Assembly: GCA_937897495.1 (NCBI GenBank)
Contig: CALCBL010000677.1
Span: 1-5,760, forward strand
Length of the DNA: 5,760 bases
Direction of reading: 5' to 3'
Origin: an uncultured Burkholderiales bacterium
Lineage (GTDB): Bacteria > Pseudomonadota > Gammaproteobacteria > Burkholderiales > Burkholderiaceae_C
In this document: positions 1 through 5,760 of the stretch, piece after piece
How positions within the stretch are numbered: the stretch's first letter is position 1
Layout: each line of letters starts with the position of its first letter
The notes under the pieces: generated by a model
The model's database searches: none
What the model saw: only the letters and a program-made list of their open reading frames with translations
What the model was told of the DNA's origin: nothing
Made by a program: the position numbers and the translations under genes

Positions 1-946
1 GACTGAGAAGAACGTAGTGGTCAGTGAGGCTGAAATCAAAAGACAGGGGCTGGCAGCTGGTCAAAATATACAGCTCATGACCTCGCTCCAAGGCTTGTGC
101 GCATCTTTCGTAATAGGTGGCGCCTAGTAGTGGGTTGCCTTCGTTGTACATGGTCAGGACCGTTGAGATGTAAGCTGGGCGTCCTGTATCTTCTGCGATA
201 GATTCCATGATGTCTGGGCTTCCCCTTGTACCCGTTGCCATCATGAAGACGCCTTTTTTCTTCTCACCCAGAACCGAGGTCAAGGCTCGCAGTTCGGTCT
301 CTGAAGCAATTGTGGATGGCATTGGAATGCCGCCGAAGCCACTGTGGTTTGGTGAGAATGAGGATGCAAAACCAATGGCACCATGGTCCATGGCGTCTCG
401 CACCATGCTTTGCATGGCCTGCATTTGTTCAGGGCTGGGATCGACCTTGCTCGATCCGTCCGCACCCATCACAGCAGTCCGGATGACAGAGTGACCCGCA
501 AAAACAGCTGTGTTGATGTAGGGGCCAATGCGCCGCAATTGATCCATGTACTGACCAAATGATTCAAACTCCCAATTGACACCGGTGAGCAAGGCGTTCA
601 AATCCATGCCTTCAACCACAGAAAGATTCTTCAACATGGTCTCGCGCAAAGGCGCAGGGCAGGGCGCTATGCCAAAGCCGCAGTTGCCAATAACCGCTGT
701 TGTGACTCCCAGTGCAGGAGATGGCGACATGGTGCGATCCCACGTGACTTGTGCGTCGTAGTGGGTGTGCAAGTCGACAATACCCGGCATCAGGGCAAGC
801 CCCTTAGCATCGATGACTTCATGCGCAGCTTCGGAAGTGGATCCTATGTGCGCGATGCGCCCATTAGAAACGGCCACATCACTTAGCACTGGCGGAAGTC
901 CGCTGCCGTCAAATACTTGTGCATTTCGAATGATCAAGTCATGCAT
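1..946 (-). CDS. Amidohydrolase family 3 protein, D-aminoacylase / N-acyl-D-amino-acid deacylase-like (partial, C-terminus beyond left edge)
   Basis: The gene starts at the ATG read leftwards from 946 and runs open to the left edge: 315 codons with no stop. Family members are usually about 480 to 580 residues, so over half is present. The N-terminus (MHDLIIRNAQVFDGSG) is the small beta-sandwich typical of amidohydrolases. It is followed by MPGIVDLHTHYDAQ at about residues 53-66, with the metal-binding HxH at His60 and His62. GNCGFGIAPC lies near 87-96; its Cys89 matches the metal-bridging Cys of D-aminoacylases. AGHS sits near 150-153. The family hydrolyses amide or related C-N bonds in the cytoplasm. 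The later metal-ligand motifs of true D-aminoacylases (THMR and SHH/SHL types) are not seen around residues 234-265, where ATGTRGS and ISTVLTMYN stand instead, so substrate and metal content are uncertain. An AAGG ribosome site lies 10 bases upstream. It is the last visible gene of the operon, 29 bases after the crotonase gene. Family assignment is firm; substrate is unknown. Confidence 0.88.
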   Translation of the reverse strand, partial: MHDLIIRNAQVFDGSGLPPVLSDVAVSNGRIAHIGSTSEAAHEVIDAKGLALMPGIVDLHTHYDAQVTWDRTMSPSPALGVTTAVIGNCGFGIAPCPAPLRETMLKNLSVVEGMDLNALLTGVNWEFESFGQYMDQLRRIGPYINTAVFAGHSVIRTAVMGADGSSKVDPSPEQMQAMQSMVRDAMDHGAIGFASSFSPNHSGFGGIPMPSTIASETELRALTSVLGEKKKGVFMMATGTRGSPDIMESIAEDTGRPAYISTVLTMYNEGNPLLGATYYERCAQALERGHELYILTSCQPLSFDFSLTDHYVLLS

Positions 947-956
947 ATTGTTTAAG

Positions 957-960
957 CCTT
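957..960 (-). promoter_or_regulatory. Ribosome binding site of the amidohydrolase gene
   Basis: The minus strand reads AAGG here, 10 bases before the ATG at 946. This modest Shine-Dalgarno match supports that start. The short gap from 947 to 975 holds no other recognisable signal, and no hairpin terminator separates this gene from the crotonase gene. Confidence 0.5.
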
Positions 961-975
961 GAAATTAGATTTGAC

Positions 976-1755
976 TTATTGGCCCTGAAAATGAGGCTCT
1001 CTGCGCTCAGTCATGGCTTTAACGCCTTCTTTGAAATCTTCCGTTTTGAATTGCCAATTTTGCTCCGCACTTTCATGCGCAACGGCTTGTTGCAGTTGTT
1101 CAACCAAGCCTTGACGCATCGTAGCGCGAGTGGATTGAAGAGAGAGCGGCGCTGAAACAGCAATTTCTTTCGCAAGTTTCATTGCTTGCTCACGAACCTC
1201 GGATTGTGGAACCAAAAAATCGGCCAACCCCATGTCCAGCGCTTCTTGCCCATTGACGCGCCGACCCGTGAAAAAAAGCAAGTTGGCTTTTTGGATGCCT
1301 ACCAAACGGGGCAGAGTGACTGACAAGCCAAACCCCGGGTGGAATCCGAGTCGGTTGAAATTGGCTGTGAACCTGCCTTCCGGACAGGTCACTCGGAAAT
1401 CGGCCACCAAAGCCAGACCCAGGCCGCCGCCAACAGCTGCACCTTGAATGGCCGCAACGATGGGTTTCTTGCAGGAAAAAATTCGAATTGCTTCAAAATA
1501 AAGTGGATTGGTGCCAGGATTTTCTGGGCGACTGATTTTGTCGTTAGGGCTGTTGAAATTGGCGCCCGCACAAAATGCGGTGCCTTCTGAGGCCAACACA
1601 ATAGCGCGGCAACTGGGGTTCTTGTCCAACTCTTCAAAGGTGCTGGCAATTTGCTGGATCAAATCAAAGTCGAAAAAATTATGGGGTGGGCGGGCAATTT
1701 CTACAAGAGCAACATGGCCCTCGTGAGAGATTTTCAGATCGGATGCTGTGCTCAT
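976..1755 (-). CDS. Enoyl-CoA hydratase/isomerase (crotonase) family protein lacking both canonical catalytic Glu
   Basis: This complete 259-residue protein matches the usual crotonase length of about 255 to 270. The N-terminal strands are followed by FCAGANF (61-67) and AAIQGAAVGGGLGLALVADF (101-120), the two oxyanion-hole segments that stabilise a CoA-thioester enolate. RLGFHPGFG (135-143), FTGRRVNGQEALDMGLAD (162-179) and the C-terminal trimerisation helices complete the fold. By ungapped alignment with rat mitochondrial hydratase, Glu144 corresponds to Gly113 (the G in GGGLGLA) and Glu164 to Phe133 (in ANFNRLG). Ordinary syn-hydration of an enoyl-CoA is therefore unlikely. Isomerase, C-C hydrolase or decarboxylase activity, all known elsewhere in the superfamily, are possible. 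It sits 39 bases after the CoA-transferase gene, with AGGA 9 bases before its ATG. The fold is certain; the reaction is not. Confidence 0.93.
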   Translation of the reverse strand: MSTASDLKISHEGHVALVEIARPPHNFFDFDLIQQIASTFEELDKNPSCRAIVLASEGTAFCAGANFNSPNDKISRPENPGTNPLYFEAIRIFSCKKPIVAAIQGAAVGGGLGLALVADFRVTCPEGRFTANFNRLGFHPGFGLSVTLPRLVGIQKANLLFFTGRRVNGQEALDMGLADFLVPQSEVREQAMKLAKEIAVSAPLSLQSTRATMRQGLVEQLQQAVAHESAEQNWQFKTEDFKEGVKAMTERREPHFQGQ

Positions 1756-1764
1756 GAATGAGGT

Positions 1765-1768
1765 TCCT
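1765..1768 (-). promoter_or_regulatory. Ribosome binding site of the crotonase gene
   Basis: The minus strand reads AGGA here, 9 bases before the ATG at 1755, and supports that start. The rest of the 1756-1794 gap is AT-rich, with no inverted repeat long enough to suggest a terminator, so co-transcription with the upstream CoA-transferase gene is likely. Confidence 0.6.
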
Positions 1769-1794
1769 ACTTTAAATTGCGGTGAGAAAAATGT

Positions 1795-3012
1795 TTATTT
1801 GCCATTGACGATAGCGCCCTGATTGACCAAGGATTGAATGTCACTGATGCTATATCCCAGGTCGGTCAGAATTGACTCCGTGTCTTGACCTAAGCGGCGA
1901 GCCTGATGTCTTACTTTGGCAGGTGTTTTGGCGAATTTGACTGGCGGCCGAACATACCGAATGGCCCCAAGATCGGGGTGTATTTCGTCAGTGAACAACT
2001 GGACCGCTTGAAGCTGTGGATGTGAAGGCAACTCTTCCATGGTGTAGATGGGTGTTGCCGGTATGTCGAGTCGGTCGCAAATCTCGATCCATTCTGCAGT
2101 GGTTTTGGTGGCCGTTATTTTGTGCAAAGCGGCGTACAGGCCTTGAATGTTGGCGTTGCGAGTGATGCGGTTGGTCACGCCCAGCTCTTTGCCCAGTGCT
2201 TCTTCGCCAGCATCTCGAAAAAAACTTTCCCAGTGGTGGTTGGTGTAAGGCAGCATGGCAATGTAGCCATCTTGAGTGGGGCTCGGCTGTCGGCCACCAG
2301 ACAGTACCCGGCTGTAGCCAGCGTTTTGTGTGGCTGGATTTCGTGTTAAACCACCCATGTGCTCTGCCAATGTAAAGGCCACCATGGTTTCTAACATAGG
2401 CACCTCTACATATTGCCCTTGACCACTGCGCTCTTTGGCCAATAGGGCTGCCAGAACTGCATTGACCAGCGCCATGCCAGTGGTCTTATCGGCGACCAGC
2501 GTTGAGATGTAGTCAGGACGCGATTTTCCAAGACTGTTCACGCTGGCCAAACCACATGCTGCTTGAATGATGTCGTCAAAGGCAGGGCGATCTTTGTCAG
2601 GCCCGTCTTGGTCAAAACCTGTGGCTGCGCAATAAACAATTTGGGGGTTGAGTTTGACAACTTGGTCATATCCAAATCCAAGCTTGTCAATGGCAGAAAC
2701 TCGCATGTTGTGCACAACAGCATCCATACGCGGAATCAATTGACGCAAAATTGATTTGCCTGCTTCACTTTTAAGGTCTAAAGCAAGGGATTGTTTGTTG
2801 CGGTTAATTGTCAAATAAATGGAACTCATGCCAGGAGAAAGATTGACGCCATTGGAGCGCATCAAGTCACCTTCAAGGCTTTCAACTTTGATGATCTCTG
2901 CACCATAGTCCCCCAGAATTTGAGTGGCCAGTGGTCCTAAAACGACTGACGTCAGATCTAAGATGCGAATACCTGTCAGGGGTCCATTCGACAAGTCCAT
3001 GGTGTTGCTCAT
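1795..3012 (-). CDS. CaiB/BaiF (class III) acyl-CoA transferase
   Basis: This complete 405-residue protein has the typical length for the formyl-CoA / carnitine CoA-transferase family. These enzymes move CoA between acyl groups through an enzyme-bound aspartyl anhydride and form interlocked dimers in the cytoplasm. The N-terminus LTGIRILDLTSVVLGPLATQ (12-31) followed by LGDYGAEIIKVE (33-44) is the family CoA-binding start. NRNKQSLALDLKS lies at 70-82. TLVADKTTGM at 171-180 places the catalytic nucleophile at Asp175, matching Asp169 of formyl-CoA transferase. GQGQYVEVPMLE (197-208) and the GGRQPSPTQDGYIAMLPY stretch (239-256) are also standard. It probably charges the operon's acid substrate with CoA, perhaps from succinyl-CoA or a later intermediate (inference). 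Its ATG overlaps the SDR stop as ATGA. The upstream ribosome site is weak, so translational coupling is likely. An in-frame ATG four codons downstream is possible but no better supported. Confidence 0.95.
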   Translation of the reverse strand: MSNTMDLSNGPLTGIRILDLTSVVLGPLATQILGDYGAEIIKVESLEGDLMRSNGVNLSPGMSSIYLTINRNKQSLALDLKSEAGKSILRQLIPRMDAVVHNMRVSAIDKLGFGYDQVVKLNPQIVYCAATGFDQDGPDKDRPAFDDIIQAACGLASVNSLGKSRPDYISTLVADKTTGMALVNAVLAALLAKERSGQGQYVEVPMLETMVAFTLAEHMGGLTRNPATQNAGYSRVLSGGRQPSPTQDGYIAMLPYTNHHWESFFRDAGEEALGKELGVTNRITRNANIQGLYAALHKITATKTTAEWIEICDRLDIPATPIYTMEELPSHPQLQAVQLFTDEIHPDLGAIRYVRPPVKFAKTPAKVRHQARRLGQDTESILTDLGYSISDIQSLVNQGAIVNGK

Positions 3013-3884
3013 TCTTTGGTTTTCTTAGGTTTAAGACTTTCCCAAGTGCTGTCAGGCCACTGCTGCATGTTGTATGCAGAGGCCCCCGCCGCGCCTTGTA
3101 ACCAGCGACCTCCATCGATGGTGACCGCTTCACCCGTAATGAATGCGGCACTGTCTGAAATCAAATAAACACACAGGTCCGCCAATTCATGATGCTCGCC
3201 AACGCGCCTTAATGCAACGCCTTGTTCAATGGGTGCTTCCCCAATTCGTTCTTTGGGCATCAATCTGGACCAAGCACCCTCAGTCGGAAAGGGCCCAGGC
3301 ACAACGCCAACGGTCCGAATGCCATAAGGCCCCCATTCCACAGCCAAACTGCGGATCATGGCCAATGCGCCTGCTTTGGCCATGGCTGAAGGGACAGTAA
3401 ATGGCATGCCTGTCATGGCTGACTGAGTCAGTATTTGCATCACGGTGCCTTTGCGCTCCGCCTCTATCCAGCGGCGTCCCACATCCATGGTGCAATAGGC
3501 CGAACCTTTAAGGACAATGTCTACCACGGCATCAAATGCGCGAGTGGACAAACGTTCTGTACGCGCTAAAAAATTGCCGGCAGCATTGTTAAGTAAGACA
3601 TCCAATGGGCCCATCGCCCAAATGGCGTCCATCATGGACTCAACCGCTTTGGCATCACGCACATCACAGACATGGGTTTCAATACTGACTCCCAAGCTGT
3701 CTTTGAATTCCTTGGCAGTCTGCTCAAGAACTTCTTTTCTACGGCCACATATGACTAGATTTGCGCCCAACTCGACATAGCGCAGACCGATGCTTTTTCC
3801 CAATCCCGTTCCACCACCCGTGATTAGAATGCGTTTTCCAGAAAGCAAATCCGATCGGTACATGCTCTTGTGTGTGCCTATCAT
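3009..3884 (-). CDS. Short-chain dehydrogenase/reductase, 2,4-dienoyl-CoA reductase-like
   Basis: This complete 291-residue SDR has a Rossmann fold. The nucleotide-binding loop TGGGTGLG is at 22-29, and CGRRKEV (46-52) follows beta-2, an Arg pair that favours NADP(H). CDVRD (73-77) and LLNNAAGNF (97-105) follow. Instead of the classic Tyr-x-x-x-Lys it has Ser166-Ala-Met-Ala-Lys170 in PSAMAKAG. This Ser/Lys arrangement, together with NNAAGNF, RTERLS, SLAVEWGPYGIR and PGPFPTEGAWSRL, matches the mitochondrial and bacterial 2,4-dienoyl-CoA reductases. Asn104 corresponds to Asn148 of human DECR1, but Ser155 stands where DECR1 has Tyr199. It probably reduces an unsaturated CoA thioester, or acts as a related acyl-CoA oxidoreductase. 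Its ATG overlaps the receptor gene's TGA as ATGA, and it overlaps the CoA-transferase the same way at its end. An alternative ATG at 3863 would drop seven residues that precede the conserved part. Confidence 0.9.
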   Translation of the reverse strand: MIGTHKSMYRSDLLSGKRILITGGGTGLGKSIGLRYVELGANLVICGRRKEVLEQTAKEFKDSLGVSIETHVCDVRDAKAVESMMDAIWAMGPLDVLLNNAAGNFLARTERLSTRAFDAVVDIVLKGSAYCTMDVGRRWIEAERKGTVMQILTQSAMTGMPFTVPSAMAKAGALAMIRSLAVEWGPYGIRTVGVVPGPFPTEGAWSRLMPKERIGEAPIEQGVALRRVGEHHELADLCVYLISDSAAFITGEAVTIDGGRWLQGAAGASAYNMQQWPDSTWESLKPKKTKE

Positions 3885-4852
3885 TCAGCTTGTATTCCCG
3901 CTGCTTTGGCAATGCGGCTAAACCGTTCTAACTCGTCTTGCTGGAATTTTTGCATGCTGTCTCCAAAAAATGGCATGCTGTCCGCGCCGGACGCCTTATT
4001 GAAATCGGCGCCCTCTTTGGAGTCGCGTATTTTCACAAGCGCATCAATGAGTCTTTTCTTGATGACCTCTGGTGTGCCGGCTTTGACATAGAAAGAAGTC
4101 CATGCGTAGTTCACATATTCTGGAAAGCCGCTGTCAATGAAGTTGGGTACGTTGGGAAAATCGGGGTGCCTTTTTTCACCAGAAACAGCAAGCGCTTTGA
4201 GTTTGCCTGACTTGATCAAAGCGGCTGCACCGCCTAGGTCTGCAATGCCAATGTCGAGTTGATCACCCATGAGATCAGTGAAAATTTGCGCACCGCCTTT
4301 GTAGGAGATGTGATTGAACTTGACGTTGGTCATGCTGGTAAACCATTCACCAGCCAAACGATAACCTGCTGAGTAATTGGCCAAGCTCAAAGGTTTGCTG
4401 GGGTTATTTTTAGAATGTTCAACCACGTCCTTCAAGCTGTTGAATTTGGAGTTCCCATTGACAACCCAGACGTTCATATTTCTGGACAGACCGGCCAAGG
4501 GTGCAAGGTCAGTCATGGGGTTGTAGGGTAAATTTTTGATGCTAATTGGATTCACTGAAATGGGCGAGTTGCTGGCCAGCAAAATAGCATGCCCATCGGC
4601 TGGCAGAGCCAGCAATGCTTGAACTGCAATGATGCCACTGGCGCCAGGTTTGTTTTCGACCAACGCCGTTTGACCGAATTGTTTTGCCAAACGTTCGCCA
4701 AAAAAGCGAGCCGAAGTGTCAGAACCACTGCCCGCAGTAAAGGGCACAAAAATACGAAATGGCTTGGAAGGAAAGTCTTTGTCCTGTGCAAAGACGTTAC
4801 CCGTCAACGCAATGACCAAAATTGCCACAAAAAAGAAATTTCGCTTAAGCAT
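3881..4852 (-). CDS. TTT-family (Bug/TctC-like) periplasmic substrate-binding receptor
   Basis: This 323-residue protein binds an organic acid in the periplasm for a tripartite tricarboxylate transporter, or acts as a stand-alone sensor. A Sec signal peptide is clear: MLKR, then a hydrophobic run to about residue 18, then a cleavage site after NVFA near residue 22, with no lipobox Cys. The mature start DFPSKPFRIFVPFTAGSGSD (about 26-45) is the Bug hallmark, its GSGSD loop lining the ligand site. ENKPGASG (66-73), GHAILLAS (87-94), YKGGAQIFTDLMGDQLD (184-200) and KALAVSGEKRHPDFPNVP (219-236) are further family motifs. The ATG at 4852 is preferred over one at 4858 because an AGGAG lies 7 bases before the former but only 1 base before the latter. 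No TctA or TctB membrane subunit is in the window, so the transporter may be encoded elsewhere. The ligand is probably a carboxylate fed to the neighbouring CoA enzymes. Confidence 0.95.
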   Translation of the reverse strand: MLKRNFFFVAILVIALTGNVFAQDKDFPSKPFRIFVPFTAGSGSDTSARFFGERLAKQFGQTALVENKPGASGIIAVQALLALPADGHAILLASNSPISVNPISIKNLPYNPMTDLAPLAGLSRNMNVWVVNGNSKFNSLKDVVEHSKNNPSKPLSLANYSAGYRLAGEWFTSMTNVKFNHISYKGGAQIFTDLMGDQLDIGIADLGGAAALIKSGKLKALAVSGEKRHPDFPNVPNFIDSGFPEYVNYAWTSFYVKAGTPEVIKKRLIDALVKIRDSKEGADFNKASGADSMPFFGDSMQKFQQDELERFSRIAKAAGIQAE

Positions 4853-4859
4853 GTTCATT

Positions 4860-4864
4860 CTCCT
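4860..4864 (-). promoter_or_regulatory. Ribosome binding site that decides the receptor start
   Basis: The minus strand reads AGGAG here, the strongest Shine-Dalgarno match in the window. It ends 7 bases before the ATG at 4852 and only 1 base before the ATG at 4858, which favours the shorter protein. A strong site at this position could raise receptor output relative to its neighbours, as expected for an abundant binding protein. Confidence 0.7.
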
Positions 4865-4878
4865 GAGTCAGTTGGAAA

Positions 4879-5760
4879 TCACAAACGTGTCAAAAATGGC
4901 CAAAGATTGTCAGCACCCTGTTTCAAAGCCATTTCCCCAATCCGAGTTTGCCAATGGGTTTCGTTGCCAAACTCGTCGCGCCACGACCAAAGTCGCCGCG
5001 TTAAATGGTGCAAATTGTGCTCACGCGTAAAGCCCATGGCACCATGGACTTGGTGTGCAATTTCTGCGCCTTTTCCGGCAGCTTCGCCAACCCGAGATTT
5101 GGCAACAGCGACGAAGAAGGGCTCTGGTGCTTCGCTGGAAAGCTCAATGGCTGCATCTGCGGCGGCTGCACTGGCGGCCACATGGCCAGCCAACACTGCA
5201 AGCATGTGTTGCACTGCCTGAAATTTACCAATCGGTCTACCAAATTGAACGCGATCATTTGCATATTGAAGGGAATAACCCAAGGACCGCTGTAGTGCAC
5301 CCGCCATTTGGACAGATCGCATCAAAGCACCTTCGCACAGCAATCGTTCTTGGGCATCGGCTAAGGGGGCAAAAGCAATGATTGGTGCATTTGTAAAATC
5401 AAATTGAACTCTGGGTTCGCCCGCTAAATTTTTAACCAATTCCGAACGGCTTTGAGCCAACGCTGCACGCTCGATTAACACGACATAGGGCTGCCCATCG
5501 CGGTGCGCCACCACAACCAGATGATCGCAAGACAGACCCCAAGGAATTCGGTGGGCATGACCCGATAGGGTGGGGGTGCTTTGACTCCCATTAAGCTTCA
5601 AGCTGTCTTTGGCATGGGATACGCTGACTGATAAAACGCCTTCAGGAACCTTAAGGCCCGCCGCGCTTAGTAAACGGCTGGCCAAAAAAGTTTCGGCCAA
5701 GGGAATAGGTGCGGCATGGTAAGCACTGCGCCGTAAAACAAAAATTGCATCTTCAAAGGA
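4879..5760 (-). CDS. Acyl-CoA dehydrogenase-like protein, C-terminal part (N-terminus beyond right edge)
   Basis: The reading frame is open from the right edge to a TGA at 4879-4881, giving 293 residues. An internal ATG at 5700 is not the start, because the upstream frame reads FEDAIFVLRRSAYHAAPIP, a family-typical helix before PMAETFLASRLL. Full-length members are about 360 to 400 residues, so roughly a quarter is missing. Part of the middle beta domain is present (PWGLSCDHLVVVAH at about 73-86). The C-terminal four-helix domain follows, with SLQYANDRVQFGRPIGKFQA (about 163-182) and HQVHGAMGFTREHNLHHLTR (about 236-255), segments that contact FAD and the dimer partner. The family desaturates acyl-CoA at alpha-beta using FAD and electron-transfer flavoprotein. 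At the usual catalytic Glu position (the E of YEG in medium-chain dehydrogenase) an ungapped alignment gives Phe264 in DEFG. It may therefore be the non-catalytic subunit of a heteromeric dehydrogenase, or use another base. It ends 26 bases before the receptor gene. Confidence 0.9.
   Translation of the reverse strand, partial: SFEDAIFVLRRSAYHAAPIPLAETFLASRLLSAAGLKVPEGVLSVSVSHAKDSLKLNGSQSTPTLSGHAHRIPWGLSCDHLVVVAHRDGQPYVVLIERAALAQSRSELVKNLAGEPRVQFDFTNAPIIAFAPLADAQERLLCEGALMRSVQMAGALQRSLGYSLQYANDRVQFGRPIGKFQAVQHMLAVLAGHVAASAAAADAAIELSSEAPEPFFVAVAKSRVGEAAGKGAEIAHQVHGAMGFTREHNLHHLTRRLWSWRDEFGNETHWQTRIGEMALKQGADNLWPFLTRL

Larger units (their letters stand above)
1..5760 (-). other. Six-gene co-directional catabolic operon, both ends beyond the window
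   Basis: All six genes face left. The junctions are: dehydrogenase to receptor 26 bases, receptor to SDR a 4-base overlap, SDR to CoA-transferase a 4-base overlap, CoA-transferase to crotonase 39 bases, crotonase to amidohydrolase 29 bases. No gap is long enough to hold a typical promoter plus regulator site, and none contains a clear terminator hairpin, so a single transcript is the simplest reading. No regulator gene is visible; the promoter should lie beyond the right edge. Confidence 0.85.

Noticed and set aside
207..962. Three plus-strand open frames (207-494, 576-761, 765-962) opposite the left-end gene.
   Set aside because: The minus strand is continuously open from 946 to the left edge and encodes a clear amidohydrolase, so these are antisense shadows.
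1756..1794. The longest clear gap between genes (39 bases), considered as a site for a terminator or internal promoter.
   Set aside because: No inverted repeat followed by a T-run and no convincing -35/-10 pair is visible. It mainly holds the ribosome site of the crotonase gene.
376..5048. A similar 13-base string with a CCATGG core near 376-388 and again near 5036-5048, hinting at a dispersed repeat.
   Set aside because: Both copies lie in coding sequence and encode HGA-type peptides (DHGAIG and VHGAMG) of unrelated families. The match stops immediately outside, so coincidence is the better explanation.
4589..5221. Plus-strand open frame of 210 codons opposite the receptor and dehydrogenase genes.
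   Set aside because: It runs antisense across two well-supported genes and their junction, its translation is rich in Cys, Arg and Ser with no recognisable domain, and no ribosome site supports it. It is a shadow frame.
5698..5700. ATG at 5700 as the start of the acyl-CoA dehydrogenase gene.
   Set aside because: The frame stays open to the window edge and the upstream residues continue a family-typical helix, so the true start lies beyond the right edge.

Overview
The window reads as one continuous stretch of a bacterial catabolic operon. Six protein genes all lie on the minus strand and are transcribed from the right edge towards the left edge. They are packed tightly: two four-base ATGA overlaps, and otherwise gaps of only about 26 to 39 bases. 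No RNA gene, insertion sequence, CRISPR array, convincing promoter or terminator was seen. The first gene (right edge) and the last gene (left edge) are both cut by the window, so the operon extends beyond both ends.

The organism is most likely a betaproteobacterium of the order Burkholderiales. This is inferred from the Bug-type (TctC-like) periplasmic receptor, a family greatly expanded in that order, and from the mix of CaiB/BaiF CoA-transferase, crotonase, SDR and acyl-CoA dehydrogenase genes. Base composition, judged by eye from a few rows, is close to 50% G+C. That would suit a moderate-GC freshwater or soil Burkholderiales better than a high-GC one, but no genus can be named from the sequence.

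Layout in order of transcription: (1) 5760-4879, the C-terminal part of an acyl-CoA dehydrogenase-like protein; (2) 4852-3881, a secreted tripartite tricarboxylate transporter (TTT) substrate-binding receptor; (3) 3884-3009, a short-chain dehydrogenase resembling 2,4-dienoyl-CoA reductase; (4) 3012-1795, a class III CaiB/BaiF CoA-transferase; (5) 1755-976, an enoyl-CoA hydratase/isomerase-family protein; (6) 946-1, the N-terminal part of an amidohydrolase of the D-aminoacylase / N-acyl-D-amino-acid deacylase group.

Together the genes look like a peripheral degradation route for an organic acid. The receptor would bind a carboxylate in the periplasm. The CoA-transferase would convert it to a CoA thioester. 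The acyl-CoA dehydrogenase, crotonase and SDR would carry out beta-oxidation-like desaturation, addition or cleavage, and redox steps. The amidohydrolase would open an amide, imide or ring bond before or after those steps. The substrate cannot be read from the sequence.

The most notable point is that several of the enzymes lack the textbook catalytic residues of their families. The crotonase has Gly and Phe where both catalytic Glu residues are expected. The acyl-CoA dehydrogenase has Phe at the usual catalytic Glu position. The amidohydrolase keeps the first HxH and the Cys but seems to lack the two later metal-binding His. The SDR has the Ser-x-x-x-Lys active site of dienoyl-CoA reductases but lacks their accessory Tyr. 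This suggests specialised, probably uncharacterised chemistry rather than ordinary fatty-acid oxidation.
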